DNA from: Durusdinium trenchii
Taxonomy: Eukaryota > Sar > Dinophyceae > Suessiales > Symbiodiniaceae
DNA: 64,000 nucleotides
NCBI GenBank assembly: GCA_963970005.1
Contig: CAXAMN010027384.1
Location: forward strand, 92,214 to 156,213
Reading direction: 5' to 3'
Position 1 is the first letter of the stretch, and each line of letters starts with the position of its first letter. Both the position numbers and the translations under genes were made by a program. Under the pieces are notes generated by a model that was not told the DNA's origin, did not search any database, and saw nothing but the letters and a program-made list of their open reading frames with translations. Positions 19,001 through 29,911 of the stretch are shown here, piece after piece.

Positions 19001-22000
19001 GGCTTCGCTATCCTGCTTCAATTTCTTGGCAGAAACGAGGATCTTGCATTGGCGATGCTGGCCTGGAATTCGGAATCGTATCATCTGTTGTTCGAACATA
19101 TTTTGGTTACTTCCTTCAAGGAACAGACACTCAGACAAGGCACTACAATACACTGAGACACAATGCTGTGGTGTATCCACCTTCATCTCGGTAATGCGAC
19201 CTTTGCCAATAAATCCAACATGAACAAATAACCGAAGTGAAAATCAAATATAATAACAATAACAATGCTTATAATTTATAATACTCAGCTTTCACAACAA
19301 GGCCCTGACCAAGGTGGACAGCCTTTCCTGTGTCCACTGAGAACGCCCACGCATAGCCCTGAGCATCTCGCCAAGGATGCGTCTTGGAAAGAATTGGCAC
19401 ACCATCACCACCACCACCACCACCACCACAAGCGCGGCTGCTACTGGACGCAGCTGAAGGTGGAGGTTCTGAAGATGCAGGCTTTGGCTCATCCACAGGC
19501 ACGCATTTTACAGGACCCAACTCTGCTTCCACTGCCGTGCCCCATTCGTTCTCAATGAGCGCAGATGTTTGCCCTGCAAGACCAGGCTCGTTGGGGTTTG
19601 AGGGTTGTTCCTGATGAGCACCATCAACTTTGTTGTTCTGTTTCTGACATGCCTTCGCTTTCTTCACTTTTTGGTCTTTTCCATGTCCACTTTGTCGGGT
19701 ATGTCTTGGCTGTGACGACTTTGTTTGTTTGCCCAACGCAGTTTGAAGTACATGTGTAAGAGAGGCAAAAAGCTTGTCGGTATCACCATGTTCTTCGTCA
19801 GAGACCAGATCATCTTGATCGTTCATGATTGGTATATCCTTGCCCATGGTCATGGCAGAAAACTCCACCTCATTGAGGTTACGTGCTTGGTAGTTAGCTG
19901 TCGCTAGACTCAGTTCATTGTTGCTATCCATCACGTGCACAAAGTGGAACAGCAGCTTTGGTAATGCCTTGAACTGTGCAGTTCTTGGTCCGGCAGGCCC
20001 CTGCGTTACCACCAGCTTGGCTTTCAAGTCAGGGAGCGGCTTGAACTCCACAGCCGTCCCATCAAAAGGCGAAAATGAAATCCGGCATAGCATGTACACT
20101 TCCACAAGCTCAATCTTGTCATCGCCAGAGGGCTGGCACGGCAAAAGTGGAACATGTTTTGCCGAGAAGCCGTCCGACCTTCTTTCAGCGCGGCTGCGAC
20201 GTAAAATATCCTTCATTGATTCCTCCAATCTCCTGAAGGATTGCAAAACCGCTTGTGTGAAGTGGCGTTGGCAAAGGCCACTACAATACTTCTTCTCACA
20301 GTGGACTCTAATGTTGTCATCGTCGTCAGAGTCAGACTCGGCTTCCAGCAAACTACCGAACGCAGTAGTAAACTCATTGTAGTTGTGCGTCAACCAATTG
20401 CCGTTGTGGCCGTCACGTGCCTGGTCCAATAACGTCTCTGAAATTGCATAATGGGAGTCGCCCAACGGGTTGACCAGCCCAAGGGTTGCCATTGGGTCAA
20501 TTTGGTCAGGAGACGACTGCACCAAGGGATTGTCAGCAGCCAGCGCCAACTGGCTAGCTTTGTTCAATTGAAGGGCTTCTTGCCGTTTTACCTCAAGCGG
20601 TTATCGAGCGGATCAAGCGGAGATCAGATTTCAATATAGATATATATATATATACATATAGTAATGTATATATATTGACTGTAAATAAATGTAGTAGATA
20701 GTTTGGTTGGTTTGACCTTGCTGAACTTTGATTTCGTTAATTGACTGACAGTCCACATGCGAGTTCCAACAAAAAACAGCTACATCCACCTCACCATTCT
20801 TCCATCGTGCAGTGGCATCCCGCCAGCAACGTAAGCGTGTTTGGTTCTCAGTCTCCCCAGGCAATGGGACCTTCGCAAATGACGTTCATATATCATATCA
20901 TATACCACCATCATGCAAACATTCATACTTAGTGCCCCACGCGCTGCGATAAACACTCGCTCAAATACAAGGAGTACCCATTGAAGCTGCGCTTGTATTG
21001 AACAACTTCTGTACTTGCATCCCCATCACCTGTAGTGAATTTTTAAAAGCCAGGTCAAGAATCACAGATCACAGGTCATAGATTGTAGAGTGCTCTATTG
21101 GGTTTGAGACACTAAGATTAGGATCATGACGTTCCACCTTTGCAATGTGCAATGCCATTTGCTGGTGCTGGTGCTCCTTCTGGATCTCGCTCAGGATGAA
21201 TTTTGATGCCTCGTCAGATGACATCAGATAACAAAAAACTCAATCGAGTCGAGTATGTCAAACCTGAGTAAATGTTTTGTTGCACTCAATCCCTAAGTCT
21301 GGCTTGGAAGGATAGCTTGGCCCACTACCATGGCATTGATTTGATGAGATCTGCCACGGGTGGCCCTGAGCAAGCGTAGCAAACAAGTATATAAGGAGGT
21401 GATGAACCACACCTGTATTCTCTCACTGTCCTGTCACAACTTATGTAAGGTAAGGCATGCACAAACGCTGGCTCAAAGCTCGTGCAAAATTGCACTCTAC
21501 CTCCGCGTTGGTCAGCTTTCTCAAAGATATCATCCGGACCTAGAGCATTCGATGCAAAACATATCATATGTTACATATGTTTTACAAAAATAGAAATTAT
21601 TACAAACAACTTGTATCAGTTGCAAAGTCCTACAAGGACGAGACACCACATCAAACAGTCTGCCCTTCTCCAGTAGATCATACTCATTGTAGTTCCCAGC
21701 CTCCAAAGGGCATCATTTGGAAACTGACATGGCAAGTGTATGTAGTAGCTACCCAACCTGCATGAATTTCCGAAGGCGCCCGGAACATAGCTCATCCAAA
21801 CAGCAAAGCGGCATTTCACAGAACGCCCTTGCTAGGCCCTCTTTATCCGTTTCAGGTGTTCGAGGATCACGGAGGGCCCCCAAACGTGCCGGAAACACCT
21901 TTCCCTCAGTCCTTCTTTCCTTCAGTCCTTCCTTCCATCATTATTTCCATCCATCATTCATTCATTCATTCATTCATTCATGAATTCAGTCAATCATTCA

Positions 22001-24921
22001 ATTCATTTCATTTTATGTCATGAAATTACATTCATTTGAGTTCATTCATTCATTCATTCCTTATTTCTTTGCTTTTTTGTTTCATGTCATTTCATTTCAT
22101 TCATTTCATGCCTTCCTTCCTTCCTTCCAGCCAGCCAGCCACTCACTCACTCACTCACTCATCCAATCATTCTTCTTCGCGCAACCCAACCCAACATTGA
22201 ATGTCAACGTCAGTGGTTTCACAAATTGAAACTGATTGAAATTGAAAGGAAGCAAAAGTTCTCAGCCCCCCAGCCAGGCTTGGTGGAACAAGTTGTGGAA
22301 GCAAGACGCAAGCCTAAGATGCGGCCGGCCATTAAGTTTGTTGCAAGCAGTAGCAGCGGATACTGCTGGTATCTTGGGCCACGACAGAAAAAACCGAACA
22401 CATGACCCACAAGATGTCCAGCGACTCAGCACTGGAGTTTCTGGTCGTCGGTGAAACCTAGGCATAGGTATTGGGCACTAGTTACTAAACGCTGGCCCTT
22501 ATTGACTAGTGTCAGCAACAAGAAGGACTGAGAACGAAACACTACATCGAGAATCGCCAGCCACATCTTTGCAACTGGGCACACATGCGATGCACGGCAA
22601 CATCTTCATACTGTAGTTTATATACATAATGAAAATATAATGTAAATATGTTGTACATTCTTTGGGCCCCAAGCCAGTATCGGTCTTGCTTTCACAGCAC
22701 CCCAATGAGCAGTGATGTACAGGTGTCGGTTGCCTCCAATCCTGAGGCAATTATATTCTCCCACACTTCATTGAGGCAGTCATATTCTGAGGCGGTTGAC
22801 TAAGCATCTAACTCCGTTGGCAAGCGTCAGCAAAAGCTCGATGGACTGATATGATGGGCCAGAGGTTGAATCTTCTTGCTGAAATCGAGGACCTGCAACA
22901 AGTGGTCCCAAGTTCAGGCAATCTTCTACTTTACGAATCCAGGCCTGAGTGCATGGCTTCTTCAATCACACTGCGGGCATACCTCTGATTGGCCGCAACA
23001 GGCCTGGAGCGCACACGCACACACCCACCCACATTACCTTGATTCACACACCTCCAACATAATCCTTATTGGTATTGTCTTGTACTGGCTTGGTATATAC
23101 GTCTGAAATACCTTGACCCTGGTATTCAATGAGCTCAGTTTCAGACGGTGAATAAACGATCTTCAATTTTGTCTCCAGTACACGACGGGCATGCAGCAAC
23201 AAATCGTAATAGATTGAGCCATTCGTTATCAAGCTTGATGTGCAGAACCTACAGAGCCAATGTCAGATTCAGTCAGATTCGGGTTGAGGCGTGCCAAATT
23301 CCAAATTGCATCAATCTACATGCTTGGCCCAGCACATGTAGGCCAGATCTCCCAATGTCTTGAAGGCAACTTCGGGCACGTGGTTGCACTCATGCCTCAC
23401 GCAAGTGATGCAGAGCAGAGTCATGACACGCAAAACATGATTTATATATATGGCCAGGATTGACAAATGCAAACCACTAAGGGTGTGTCAGCAAACATCC
23501 TTGGCGTACAAGGAGGCTATTGGGTGGAGTCAACTTGCCGACATTGCTGAAGAGACGTTCGTTTGCTGAATGGCCATCCGCAAGAAAGGTCATAATACAA
23601 ATCTCGCACTTCTCCAGTAAGCCTTAGGTATGTGACATGTGACCTGCATACACATTGAAGTCTGAAGTCTGAAGAGTAATAGCGTGAGCGTACGTAAGTG
23701 TAAATCTTACAAAACTGCTATGTTCTTGAGCTATTTGTTGCAAAAACCAAGCAGCTTAAAGGTGGAACAACACTTGTTTTGACAATTGCTTTCCACAACG
23801 CCCGCGATGTTTCTCTGCGTAGAACCGCAGGGGGGTTGACTACCTCATGAAACACGCTGCTCTAAGACAACAAGTTCTGAGCTCAAAGCTACAAAATTAC
23901 TTATCAGGGCTCCGACATATAGCCGCTGAATTCTTCCATTCTCGCAGGTTGTGAAAATTGTCGATCGTGAAATCTCAGCTGCTACAAACTAAAGCAGAAC
24001 AGTGCCAAGCTTGTAAAAGGTTCAAATGTGCCAAGGGTCTAGAACAGGCATGGTAGCATTTGTGCTCACCAAATCATTTCGCAGTTGTAGTTTCTGACCA
24101 GTTTCATCCCATTCAAGATGATGTGAAATGCTTCTCGGTCTCGCCTGTCACCAGGTCACTGAACTGAACTGAACCGAGCCTAACCCAGCTTGCCTGTAGC
24201 AGGGTTGTTGCGTGGTCACGCTGCTGGGCCAAGTAGAAGTTGCTCAAAGCGCATCTTACCTGGCTGAACAGGCTGAGCAATTGAGAACTTCTACTTCTGA
24301 TGCCTGATGCTTCAAGTTCTAAAACAGAACAGTCCAGGTTTAACAACTCACTCGACAAAGCAAATACAAACGTGAGTTGTTTTTAAATGAAGCCATCATT
24401 AACCTTATTTAAGAAGTCAGTCAGCCATCGCCAGTCACCATAATCAATTTGCCACTGCTGTGGCAGCTTCCCTAGCTGCAAGAGAACCAGGCCTGGCTGA
24501 TTGTCCCTGTTCCACAATCCATCCAGAAAGCAAGGCTGTTCAATGAGAACCTGAAGCAACAAATTGAATCGTCGTCGTGATCCGTGATGCTAGAATTTGC
24601 AATTGTAGGTGTTGGGCATCAATAGGCAAAACAGTCATGAACCATGCATTTCCTCTCAACTGTACTAATTATATTTTAAATAAATTAAATCTGAAAATCA
24701 TGTCTTTTAAAAATTAGCACTATGCACCGTCGCTACAGATATCAAAAGTCAAAAGTCTACACTAGCCACGGCAGGTATATGTCGAGAAACATGATGGGAG
24801 ACTTGGATTTCAACTTTGGCAGCATTGGTTTTGTCCCATTCTTCTTGGTCTTGGTCGGAAGCTTCAGAATCATATCTTCCACAGATCGCCCCAGCCTCAA
24901 ACAGACAGTCATGCAATTCAG
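14370..24921 (-). CDS. Multi-exon gene of unknown function (locus)
   Basis: At least 13 open blocks on the minus strand lie between AG acceptors and GT, GC or GA donors. Several have lengths divisible by three and join without phase conflict (24763-24921 to 24404-24550; 18243-18524 to 17466-17819 to the exon starting at 17356). This is the usual look of long dinoflagellate genes. No catalytic domain was recognised. One exon has a Cys pair region (CKRCGHWS ... GCHCLLC), like the zinc-finger exon of a family that is widespread and uncharacterised in dinoflagellates. Two frame conflicts (near 16708 and 15707) and the abrupt 3' junction with gag sequence at 14370 suggest a truncated or decaying copy. 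Some exons between 19 and 24 kb are certainly missed. Confidence 0.55.
16386..16787 (-). CDS. Helical exon(s) with a frame conflict
   Basis: First part reads EDQDSLNEFLNKVKAIVEQL. The second part, in another frame from about 16708, reads DDATFGAWAKAPIADL ... SFNRRKGDVSELTSAYDEV ... AVAMEDRNM. Both halves look coding, so there is a single-base indel near 16708 or an unseen splice. Mostly helical, unrecognised. Confidence 0.45.
16817..17356 (-). CDS. Low-complexity exon of the minus-strand gene
   Basis: Acceptor TTCCGCAG. Reads DDGIFEYIDSATTEVDRT, then an acidic region, then VPKKPRQGPVPEPSVPTR followed by nine Gly (CCACCG microsatellite at 16880-16910) and a basic KREKTKRKE end. Probably a flexible linker. 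The 3' donor near 16817 is uncertain; the best-phased option is a GA donor with a very short intron. Confidence 0.5.
17466..17819 (-). CDS. Exon of the minus-strand gene (118 codons)
   Basis: Acceptor CCTGTCAG and a GA-type donor (GACGAG/GACTCC). 354 bases, phase 0 at both ends. Reads TTDIGGWLLKCGSMTC ... LHLDAYERRWGKPPPEK ... NIVGVDIIMDE. It joins in phase to the next exon across a 109-base GA-AG intron. Unrecognised. Confidence 0.6.
17880..18130. repeat. Intronic inverted repeat with GGTAC pentamers
   Basis: The left arm about 17915-17992 and right arm about 17996-18075 are imperfect reverse complements (sharing GGGTACAGTACA, GGGTACATCGGT, CTAATTATA and TTTTCTG strings) with almost no loop. 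Outside the arms are GTACC / GGTAC tandem pentamers. The whole lies inside the intron between the exons ending at 18243 and starting at 17819. It would fold into a long hairpin; MITE-like. Confidence 0.75.
18243..18524 (-). CDS. Exon with putative zinc-binding Cys motif
   Basis: Acceptor TTCGCAG and a non-canonical GC donor (CGGAAG/GCAAGG). 282 bases, phase 0 at both ends. Encodes a Pro/Ala/Lys linker, then MCKRCGHWSTEE ... PQGCHCLLCRK, giving CxxC and CxC-x2-C groups about 40 residues apart. Similar Cys exons recur in uncharacterised multi-exon dinoflagellate genes (recollection, not a search). The GC donor is itself a dinoflagellate hallmark. Confidence 0.6.
18940..19200 (-). CDS. Exon of the minus-strand gene
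   Basis: Acceptor GGCAAAG, reading RITEMKVDTPQHCVSVYC ... KILVSAKKLKQDSEASILQ, and ending near a possible GA donor (CATAAG/GATCAG). Mixed beta/helical composition, unrecognised. Confidence 0.5.
19295..20591 (-). CDS. Large exon of the minus-strand gene
   Basis: About 430 open codons. The N-terminal part has Cys/His text (VHCEKKYCSGLCQRHF) that could bind zinc. A globular middle (KLLFHFVHVMDSNNELSL) is followed by an acidic/basic linker, then poly-Gly from a GGT/GGC microsatellite near 19400-19430. The end reads WRDAQGYAWAFSVDTGKAVH before a GT donor near 19295. The entry acceptor is set at TTGAG/GTAAAACGG because an in-frame stop lies just upstream. No family recognised. Confidence 0.55.
20978..21029 (-). 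CDS. Short exon of the minus-strand gene
   Basis: 52 bases between an ACTACAG acceptor and a GTACTC donor, in phase with the preceding 24-codon exon. Probably extends its helix. A longer alternative frame exists, so the call is tentative. Confidence 0.4.
21138..21209 (-). CDS. Exon of the minus-strand gene (24 codons)
   Basis: Framed by a GACGAG acceptor and a GTGGAA donor, 72 bases, phase 0: ASKFILSEIQKEHQHQ... helical text. The next block (20978-21029, acceptor CTACAG, donor GTACTC) continues it in phase as VMGMQVQKLFNTSAASM. Confidence 0.5.
21890..22175. repeat. Tetranucleotide microsatellites
   Basis: CTTC, ATTC, CCAG and CACT tandem runs. No gene is present in 21900-22880 apart from possible short exons that could not be supported. 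Confidence 0.85.
23146..23248 (-). CDS. Probable exon of the minus-strand gene
   Basis: Acceptor CTGTAG, then VLHIKLDNEWLNLLRF and AACPSCTGDKIEDRLF before a GTCTG donor. The CPSC pair could be half of a metal site. Unrecognised. Confidence 0.45.
23320..23400 (-). CDS. Probable exon of the minus-strand gene
   Basis: Open block reading RHECNHVPEVAFKTLGDL ... CWAKH and followed by a GTAGAT donor. Cys/His/Trp-containing text is not expected from noise, but the acceptor is not clear. Confidence 0.4.
24223..24318 (-). CDS. Exon of the minus-strand gene
   Basis: Acceptor TTTTAG, then an open phase-0 frame continuing from the previous exon: QASEVEVLNCSAC ... EQLLLGPAA. A stop follows at 24222, and a GTGACC donor just before it could end the exon. 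Another frame is open to a GC donor at 24194, so the exact end is uncertain. Confidence 0.45.
24404..24550 (-). CDS. Exon of the minus-strand gene (49 codons)
   Basis: Acceptor CTTCAG and donor GTTAATG frame exactly 147 open bases reading VLIEQPCFLDGLW ... GDWRWLTDFLNK. It joins in phase to the preceding exon. Rich in Trp and Leu, with no known motif. Confidence 0.6.
24763..24921 (-). CDS. Exon of the minus-strand gene (53 codons)
   Basis: Acceptor TTTAG before 24921 and donor GTGTAG after 24763. 159 bases, phase 0 at both ends, reading LNCMTVCLRLGRSVEDM ... SPIMFLDIYLPWL. The basic Lys-rich middle and hydrophobic end look like real protein. The first coding exon was not identified. Confidence 0.55.
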
Positions 24922-26629
24922 CTAAATCATATTCGGCCGGCCGGAACCTCAAGCCTATATGGGCTCATGTTGCCAAGGACCCAATTACAATTACTCTAAA
25001 GTACGCGCAAACCGCCAGCTTATATAACTATATAAGGGTGCTTTCGACATGCGCTCGCCATGCATTTCTGAGAGAGCGGCGCAACTCTCAAAATAGCCCT
25101 GGATGTCCAAGTGCGGTACTTGCCTGACCGGTTTGCGGCAGTTTCGTGCCTTGACTTTCTTGTCACGATGGCCACCGTCAACATCTTAAACGTCTTGACG
25201 GCTCACTGCGTGTTCCCTATTGTAGTGCAAAAGGAACTTCCTTGCGAGAAGTCCCAAACCCCCAAACCAAAATGAACCAACCCACAGACAACTCCAAGCG
25301 TTTCGAAAAGGAAGGAACGTAGACTCCTGCACTTATCCCACTTTCTGTTGTGTGCTTGCTCTTGACGTTTCCGCTTCTTGCCTGCGTACGAATGCCGCTC
25401 ACAAGCAGAATTTAGAGAATCTAAGTCAAAAGACAAGTTCTTTGCAAACTGCAAACATGTAAAACTGACAAGTCCGATGCTCCTGCTCTTGCGAGAGCAC
25501 ATGAACTAGCAACTGTGTGTTGTACAGGTCGAACAGCTTCTCTTCGTAATCGGTTGAACCCTCGCGCCAGTATCAATGCAATAGACGGGCGATTTCGCAC
25601 CATAGCTTTGCCACAAGATGTCACATAGCAAAGAGCAATGATAGTCAGTGGTTAATGTTCTTCTTTTCTGTGTTGACCCTATGGGATATCCTACTGAGAC
25701 TGCTACTGTATTTCCCAGTGTGCAAGTCCATTTATCATATCAAATTTCCAAGATCTCTATGCCACCCCTGCTACATAATACACCCCATGTTGAAACAAGT
25801 TGAAACTTGGAACTGTGTCTATTTGCATGTTTGTCAAGCTTGTTAAATCTCTACGTCATGGTGACTCCTTGCTACATAATACACCCCATGTTGAAAGTTG
25901 AAACTTGGAACTTTGTCTTTTTTCATGTTTGCCAAGCTTGTAAATACAACTCCACGACAGTCCAAATTGTTCATGCAAATGCTAGCAGTGAAGCCTTTAC
26001 GGAAGACGGCAGGTGAATGCTTCTTGGTCACTGGTCTTGATACCACTCAAATCTCTTTCAACATGCAACTTACAAATCAAGATTGAATGGCTCGGCTCAG
26101 CTTGAGAACTTCAACTTCAACTTGAAGTTGCAGACTGCAGAACAAAAAGGAGTTGAACAACCCTGCACAACATGCAGTTCAACCCCGGGCAACGCGTTCC
26201 AGAGGTACCCACACACGTGTCAATGCACGTGTCCATCGCGCGTACCCCACACCCTGTTGCCAACACTTTGCGCGCACCCCACGGTGACTACACGTGCCCC
26301 AACCACCACGCATACCATGTACCTCGCGTGCCTAGACCAACGTACCACGTGACCATGTGCGTACCTCAACGCATGTACCACGCGTACCTGAACCTACGCA
26401 CCATCCGTACCATTCACGCCGTCCTGTGTACCATGCGTACCCGAACCAGCACACCATGCGTACCATTTGCACCGTCCCGTTCCGCCGTCCTGTGTACCAT
26501 GCGTACCCGAACCAGCGTACCATGCGTACCATTTGCACCGTCCCGTTCCAACGCCTTAGTTTCGACATATCCGCGCCCTGACGTCTTGGCTATATCAGAC
26601 AGCTATGGTTTCACATGTCTCCAAATTAG
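24922..26629. repeat. Gene-free stretch with short duplications
   Basis: No supported gene. At 25745-25940 a block of about 105 bases (TGCTACATAATACACCCC ... CAAGCTTG) is tandemly duplicated. At 26428-26549 a block of about 60 bases is duplicated within a larger GCGTACC-rich region (26270-26560). Confidence 0.65.
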
Positions 26630-27560
26630 ATAAATAAGCTCTTCAAGTTTGGTGGAGATGCAGAAGGTTCAACGAGGTGGATGGTGTCCCTTCCCGTGCT
26701 CATCGAAAATGTGTCCGGGCGTATCCAAGCGTTCATCATTTTTGGTGCCACTCCCATGCTGCTAGGTCGTCCCATTCTGGAGCGTCTGCAAGCAGTTGTT
26801 GATGAAGGTCGCATGAGGATCATGGGAGGCGTTTGGAGGGACATCGAAAGAGGAAAGCAAGGCAGCATGCTTCTTTCTTTGTGCAGCAATTTGCTGGATG
26901 CCTCACAGCTGGACAATCCGACCTTCGACTTGAGGAGCGACGACGACCATGGTCAGATTGAAAATTTTCATAATTTCCTGAAGGACATGAGAGCAGAAGG
27001 ACGCTTCGAAGAGATGAAGACGGAAATTGAGGGCTTGGCGGAGGAGGCCGAGCATGTGACAAGGGTGGAAGGTGTTGAGAATACAGTGGAAAGCCTTGAG
27101 CGTCTTTTCACTTGTTGTGAGCTCCAGTTGCAGGGCCTCAAGAAGATGCAGAGACAAATGATGAATGAAGCCAGGCCAGGAGTTCGGCGAAAGAAGATTG
27201 TCTGGGAGATCTATGCTGGCAGAGGACGCTTCTCCGAGGAGTGTCAAAGAAGAGGTGCTGAAGTTCGAAGGTTCGGCTTAGTTGATGGCTGGGACTTTAC
27301 CAAAGCCGCTCACAGAAGAGCATTGTTGGACTTGCAGGAGGAGGAAGAACCGGACGAAATCTTCATGTTACCAAAGTGCACGCTCTGGTCCACCAGCATC
27401 AATCTCAAGACCGATGAGGACGCGCAGGAACTTCAAGAAAGGAGATGGTTGGATCATGAGATTCACCTCAAGTTCTGCCGGAAAGTCTACCTACGTCAAG
27501 TTCGAGGTGGACGTCACGCGTGGAGCATCCTGCCCACTCCAAAGCTTGGAAGACACCAGC
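26630..27560 (+). pseudogene. Element II protease C-terminus and methyltransferase-like domain
   Basis: Starts inside a retropepsin-like domain: FKFGGDAEGSTRWMVSLP and ATPMLLGRPILERL, the flap and C-terminal part. A helical linker follows, then a SAM-methyltransferase-like segment: VWEIYAGRGRFSEECQRRG (motif I-like), GWDFT and LPKCTLWSTS (resembling the PC loop). The first codons are lost at the truncation point near 26630. Known: such an insert is common in dinoflagellate copia polyproteins. Its activity is untested as far as I know. Confidence 0.6.
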
Positions 27561-27915
27561 CTTTCAGCTTCCAGGCATGAGGGTGACATTTGATCAATGT
27601 GCATGTGGTGCCACCTCATGGACAGATTCCGGTGAATGGCTTCCCATCAAGAAGGCAACGACCCTCCAGACTACAAAACAGGCTATGGTGTGGCACATGT
27701 CCCGACGATGCCAACAGGACCATCAGCATCAACCTTTAGAAGGAGGTCAACGTTGCAAAGCAGCTGAGGACTATCCAGAGTTGCTGGCTCGCTGCTTGGC
27801 TGAAGCAGCCATGGCTGATGAAGGATTGCCTGAACAGGTCTATGCAGTGAACCAGGAGGAGCAGTTGACTGGAGTTCTCAGGAAGTTTGGGGCGAAGCAT
27901 GGCAAGAAGCCGTGA
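27520..27915 (+). pseudogene. Element II: end of methyltransferase-like domain and pre-integrase linker
   Basis: Continues the previous ORF after a frame change near 27515: MEHPAHSKAWKTPAF (EHP...S.AW motif) and then VTFDQCACGA. It ends as a helical linker (DYPELLARCLAEAAMADEGLP). Stops at 27913 because of another indel near GGGG at 27889. Confidence 0.55.
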
Positions 27916-29012
27916 GGATTGCATACCGCCTACACCGCAACCTAGGTCATCCAAGGACCGAAGCTTTGCTGGAGTTGCTGAAGAACAAACCAAATGATGA
28001 GAAAGTGCTGGCAGCAATCCATGAGATCGAATGTCCCTATTGCAACAGCTTTGCCATCAAGAAGGGTGCAGCACCGGCACATCTTGACCGTGCCAAAGAA
28101 TTCAACGTCCATGTTCAGGCAGATGTCATGTGGTTGGATTTCAATTCCCTGGAGGACTTCACCGACAAGAAGCACAAGACCAAGAAGATTGGCATCCTAG
28201 TCATGATTGATGAAGTAACCCGTTATATGGAGGCTAGGACAGTGATCGATGAACAGGCCACAACCCTTCAGAAAGCACTGGAGAGAAATTGGGTGAAGCT
28301 TCATGGACCACCAGCCAGACTCTTTGTGGACGAGCACCCAGCATTCGCCTCAGACAGCGCCATGAGATGGGCAGAAGAACATGGCATTGAAATGCACATC
28401 AGTCCAGGCCAGTCCCACACACGAACCATTTTGGTTGAAAGGAATCAACTGCTTCGAAGGAATCTTCAGGTGTTGATGAAGGAGCACGACCTCAAGGATC
28501 TCTCAGGCCTTCATGACGCTCTCAGTTGGGTTGTGCCATCGTTGAATGACCACACATTTGTCAATGGCTTCACTCCCACTCAGTTGGCCTTGGGACGGCA
28601 ACCCAATCTCCCAGGCCTGTTGTCAGATGAGAGGACCACCATCAACCAATTACAGATGGGTGAACAGGAGCGCTTGCACAGGAAGTTGCAGTTGAAGTTT
28701 GAAGCCCAAGCAGCCTGTGCCAAGGCCGAGATTGATGTCAAGCTGAGGCGTGCCATGTTGCGAAAGTTCACCGGCAAGGATGAGGAGTTGCACCCAGGTG
28801 AACGCTGCCTCTACTGGAGGGAATCGCCAGACCGACAACACACCATCCAGTGGAGAGGACCAGCAACGGTCCTGGCAATTGAGAGGAACCCGACAATGGT
28901 TCTATCTCGACCTACTGGCTGGCGCATGGCACTTCACTACTCCGAGCAGGAAGACAACATGTCCGACGCCTGCCAAAGGAGGAAGGATTGCTGGATGCTG
29001 AGAAGAGGGTGA
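27880..29012 (+). pseudogene. Element II integrase
   Basis: Zinc region YRLHRNLGHPRTEALLEL...CPYCNSF (HHCC). Core triad: Asp in QADVMWLD, Asp in LFVDEHPAF and Glu in ILVERNQLLRR. About 300 residues of the core and C-terminal SH3-like region (GERCLYWRESP ... WRGPATVL) are intact in one frame, then the frame is lost near 28985. The Asn usually near the third acidic residue is present (ERN). Confidence 0.8.
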
Positions 29013-29911
29013 AGGAATCCTTGGCGGGTCTTCGTCAAAGGAGGGTGGTTCGTGTCCTAGACCTGACAAAGATGAACAAGAGGTCATTAGATGAGATGGT
29101 TCCTGATGATGAAGCGGATGATGAACTTTTGGATCCCGTGTTGCGACAACAGCAACAGCAAGGTGATGATGAACCACCCCAAGGACCAGCAAGCGTCCAA
29201 CCCTCAGGCTTCGACGAAGCACCACCGGTGCATGATGATCGCGCCAGCGCCCAGAATCCTCCAGAAAACACACCAGCACCCAGTCAGCTTGAGATAGAAC
29301 GAGCGCAACACAATGATGCATTATGGAGGCAATTCCCAGTGTCTCCAAATGTCATTCCAGATCCCAGCAACTTACCGCCAGTGCCAATGAATGATGAAGA
29401 GTATGAACCGGAACAACCAATGGAGCCACCGCCACTTCCACCAGTTCCGGAAGATGATGACCTACTCACTCCAGTTCACATTCCACCATCTCTGGCACCA
29501 ACTGAGCCAGAGCCAGATGTTGAGATTGATCCTTTGTATCGCACTCCTAAGGCAGAGACCTTTGATCAGAAACGAGCACGACTCAACAGGCAAGAGACAC
29601 TTTGGATGAAGAAATCGGCGCCACATGATACATCACAACCACACAGCACGGCAAGGGGGTCAGACGATCCTCTCCCCATGGGCATTCCAGGTGTGCACCG
29701 TCCACCAACACCAGACAGCGGCAGCACAAGGCATCAAGATAAGAAGCCAAGAACTGAGGAATTCAATGAAGAGTCCTTCCATGTCGAGCTTCTCTCGACT
29801 AAGGATGACAAGAATGTTCGATCAAGCCTCAATGACTTGGCAGAAGGATGGACGTATGATGAAAAGACACAAGAATTCACCCTGGGACCGACCACAGACT
29901 ATTGGGGCTAA
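28988..29911 (+). pseudogene. Element II acidic Pro-rich linker
   Basis: About 300 residues, rich in Asp, Glu and Pro (for example EPEQPMEPPPLPPVPEDDD). It begins with a nuclear-signal-like basic segment KRVKESLAGLRQRR and ends DLAEGWTYDEKTQEFTLG. It connects integrase to RT. No fold recognised. Confidence 0.6.

Noticed and set aside
20795..20870. A further exon of the minus-strand gene (RLRCWRDATARWK)
   Set aside because: Good-looking donor GTGAGG, but the phase does not fit the preceding exon, so it was left out of the gene model.
23480..23575. NERLFSNVGKL-like minus-strand text resembling a hAT transposase end
   Set aside because: Too short and without a second motif; could equally be another exon of the minus-strand gene or noise.
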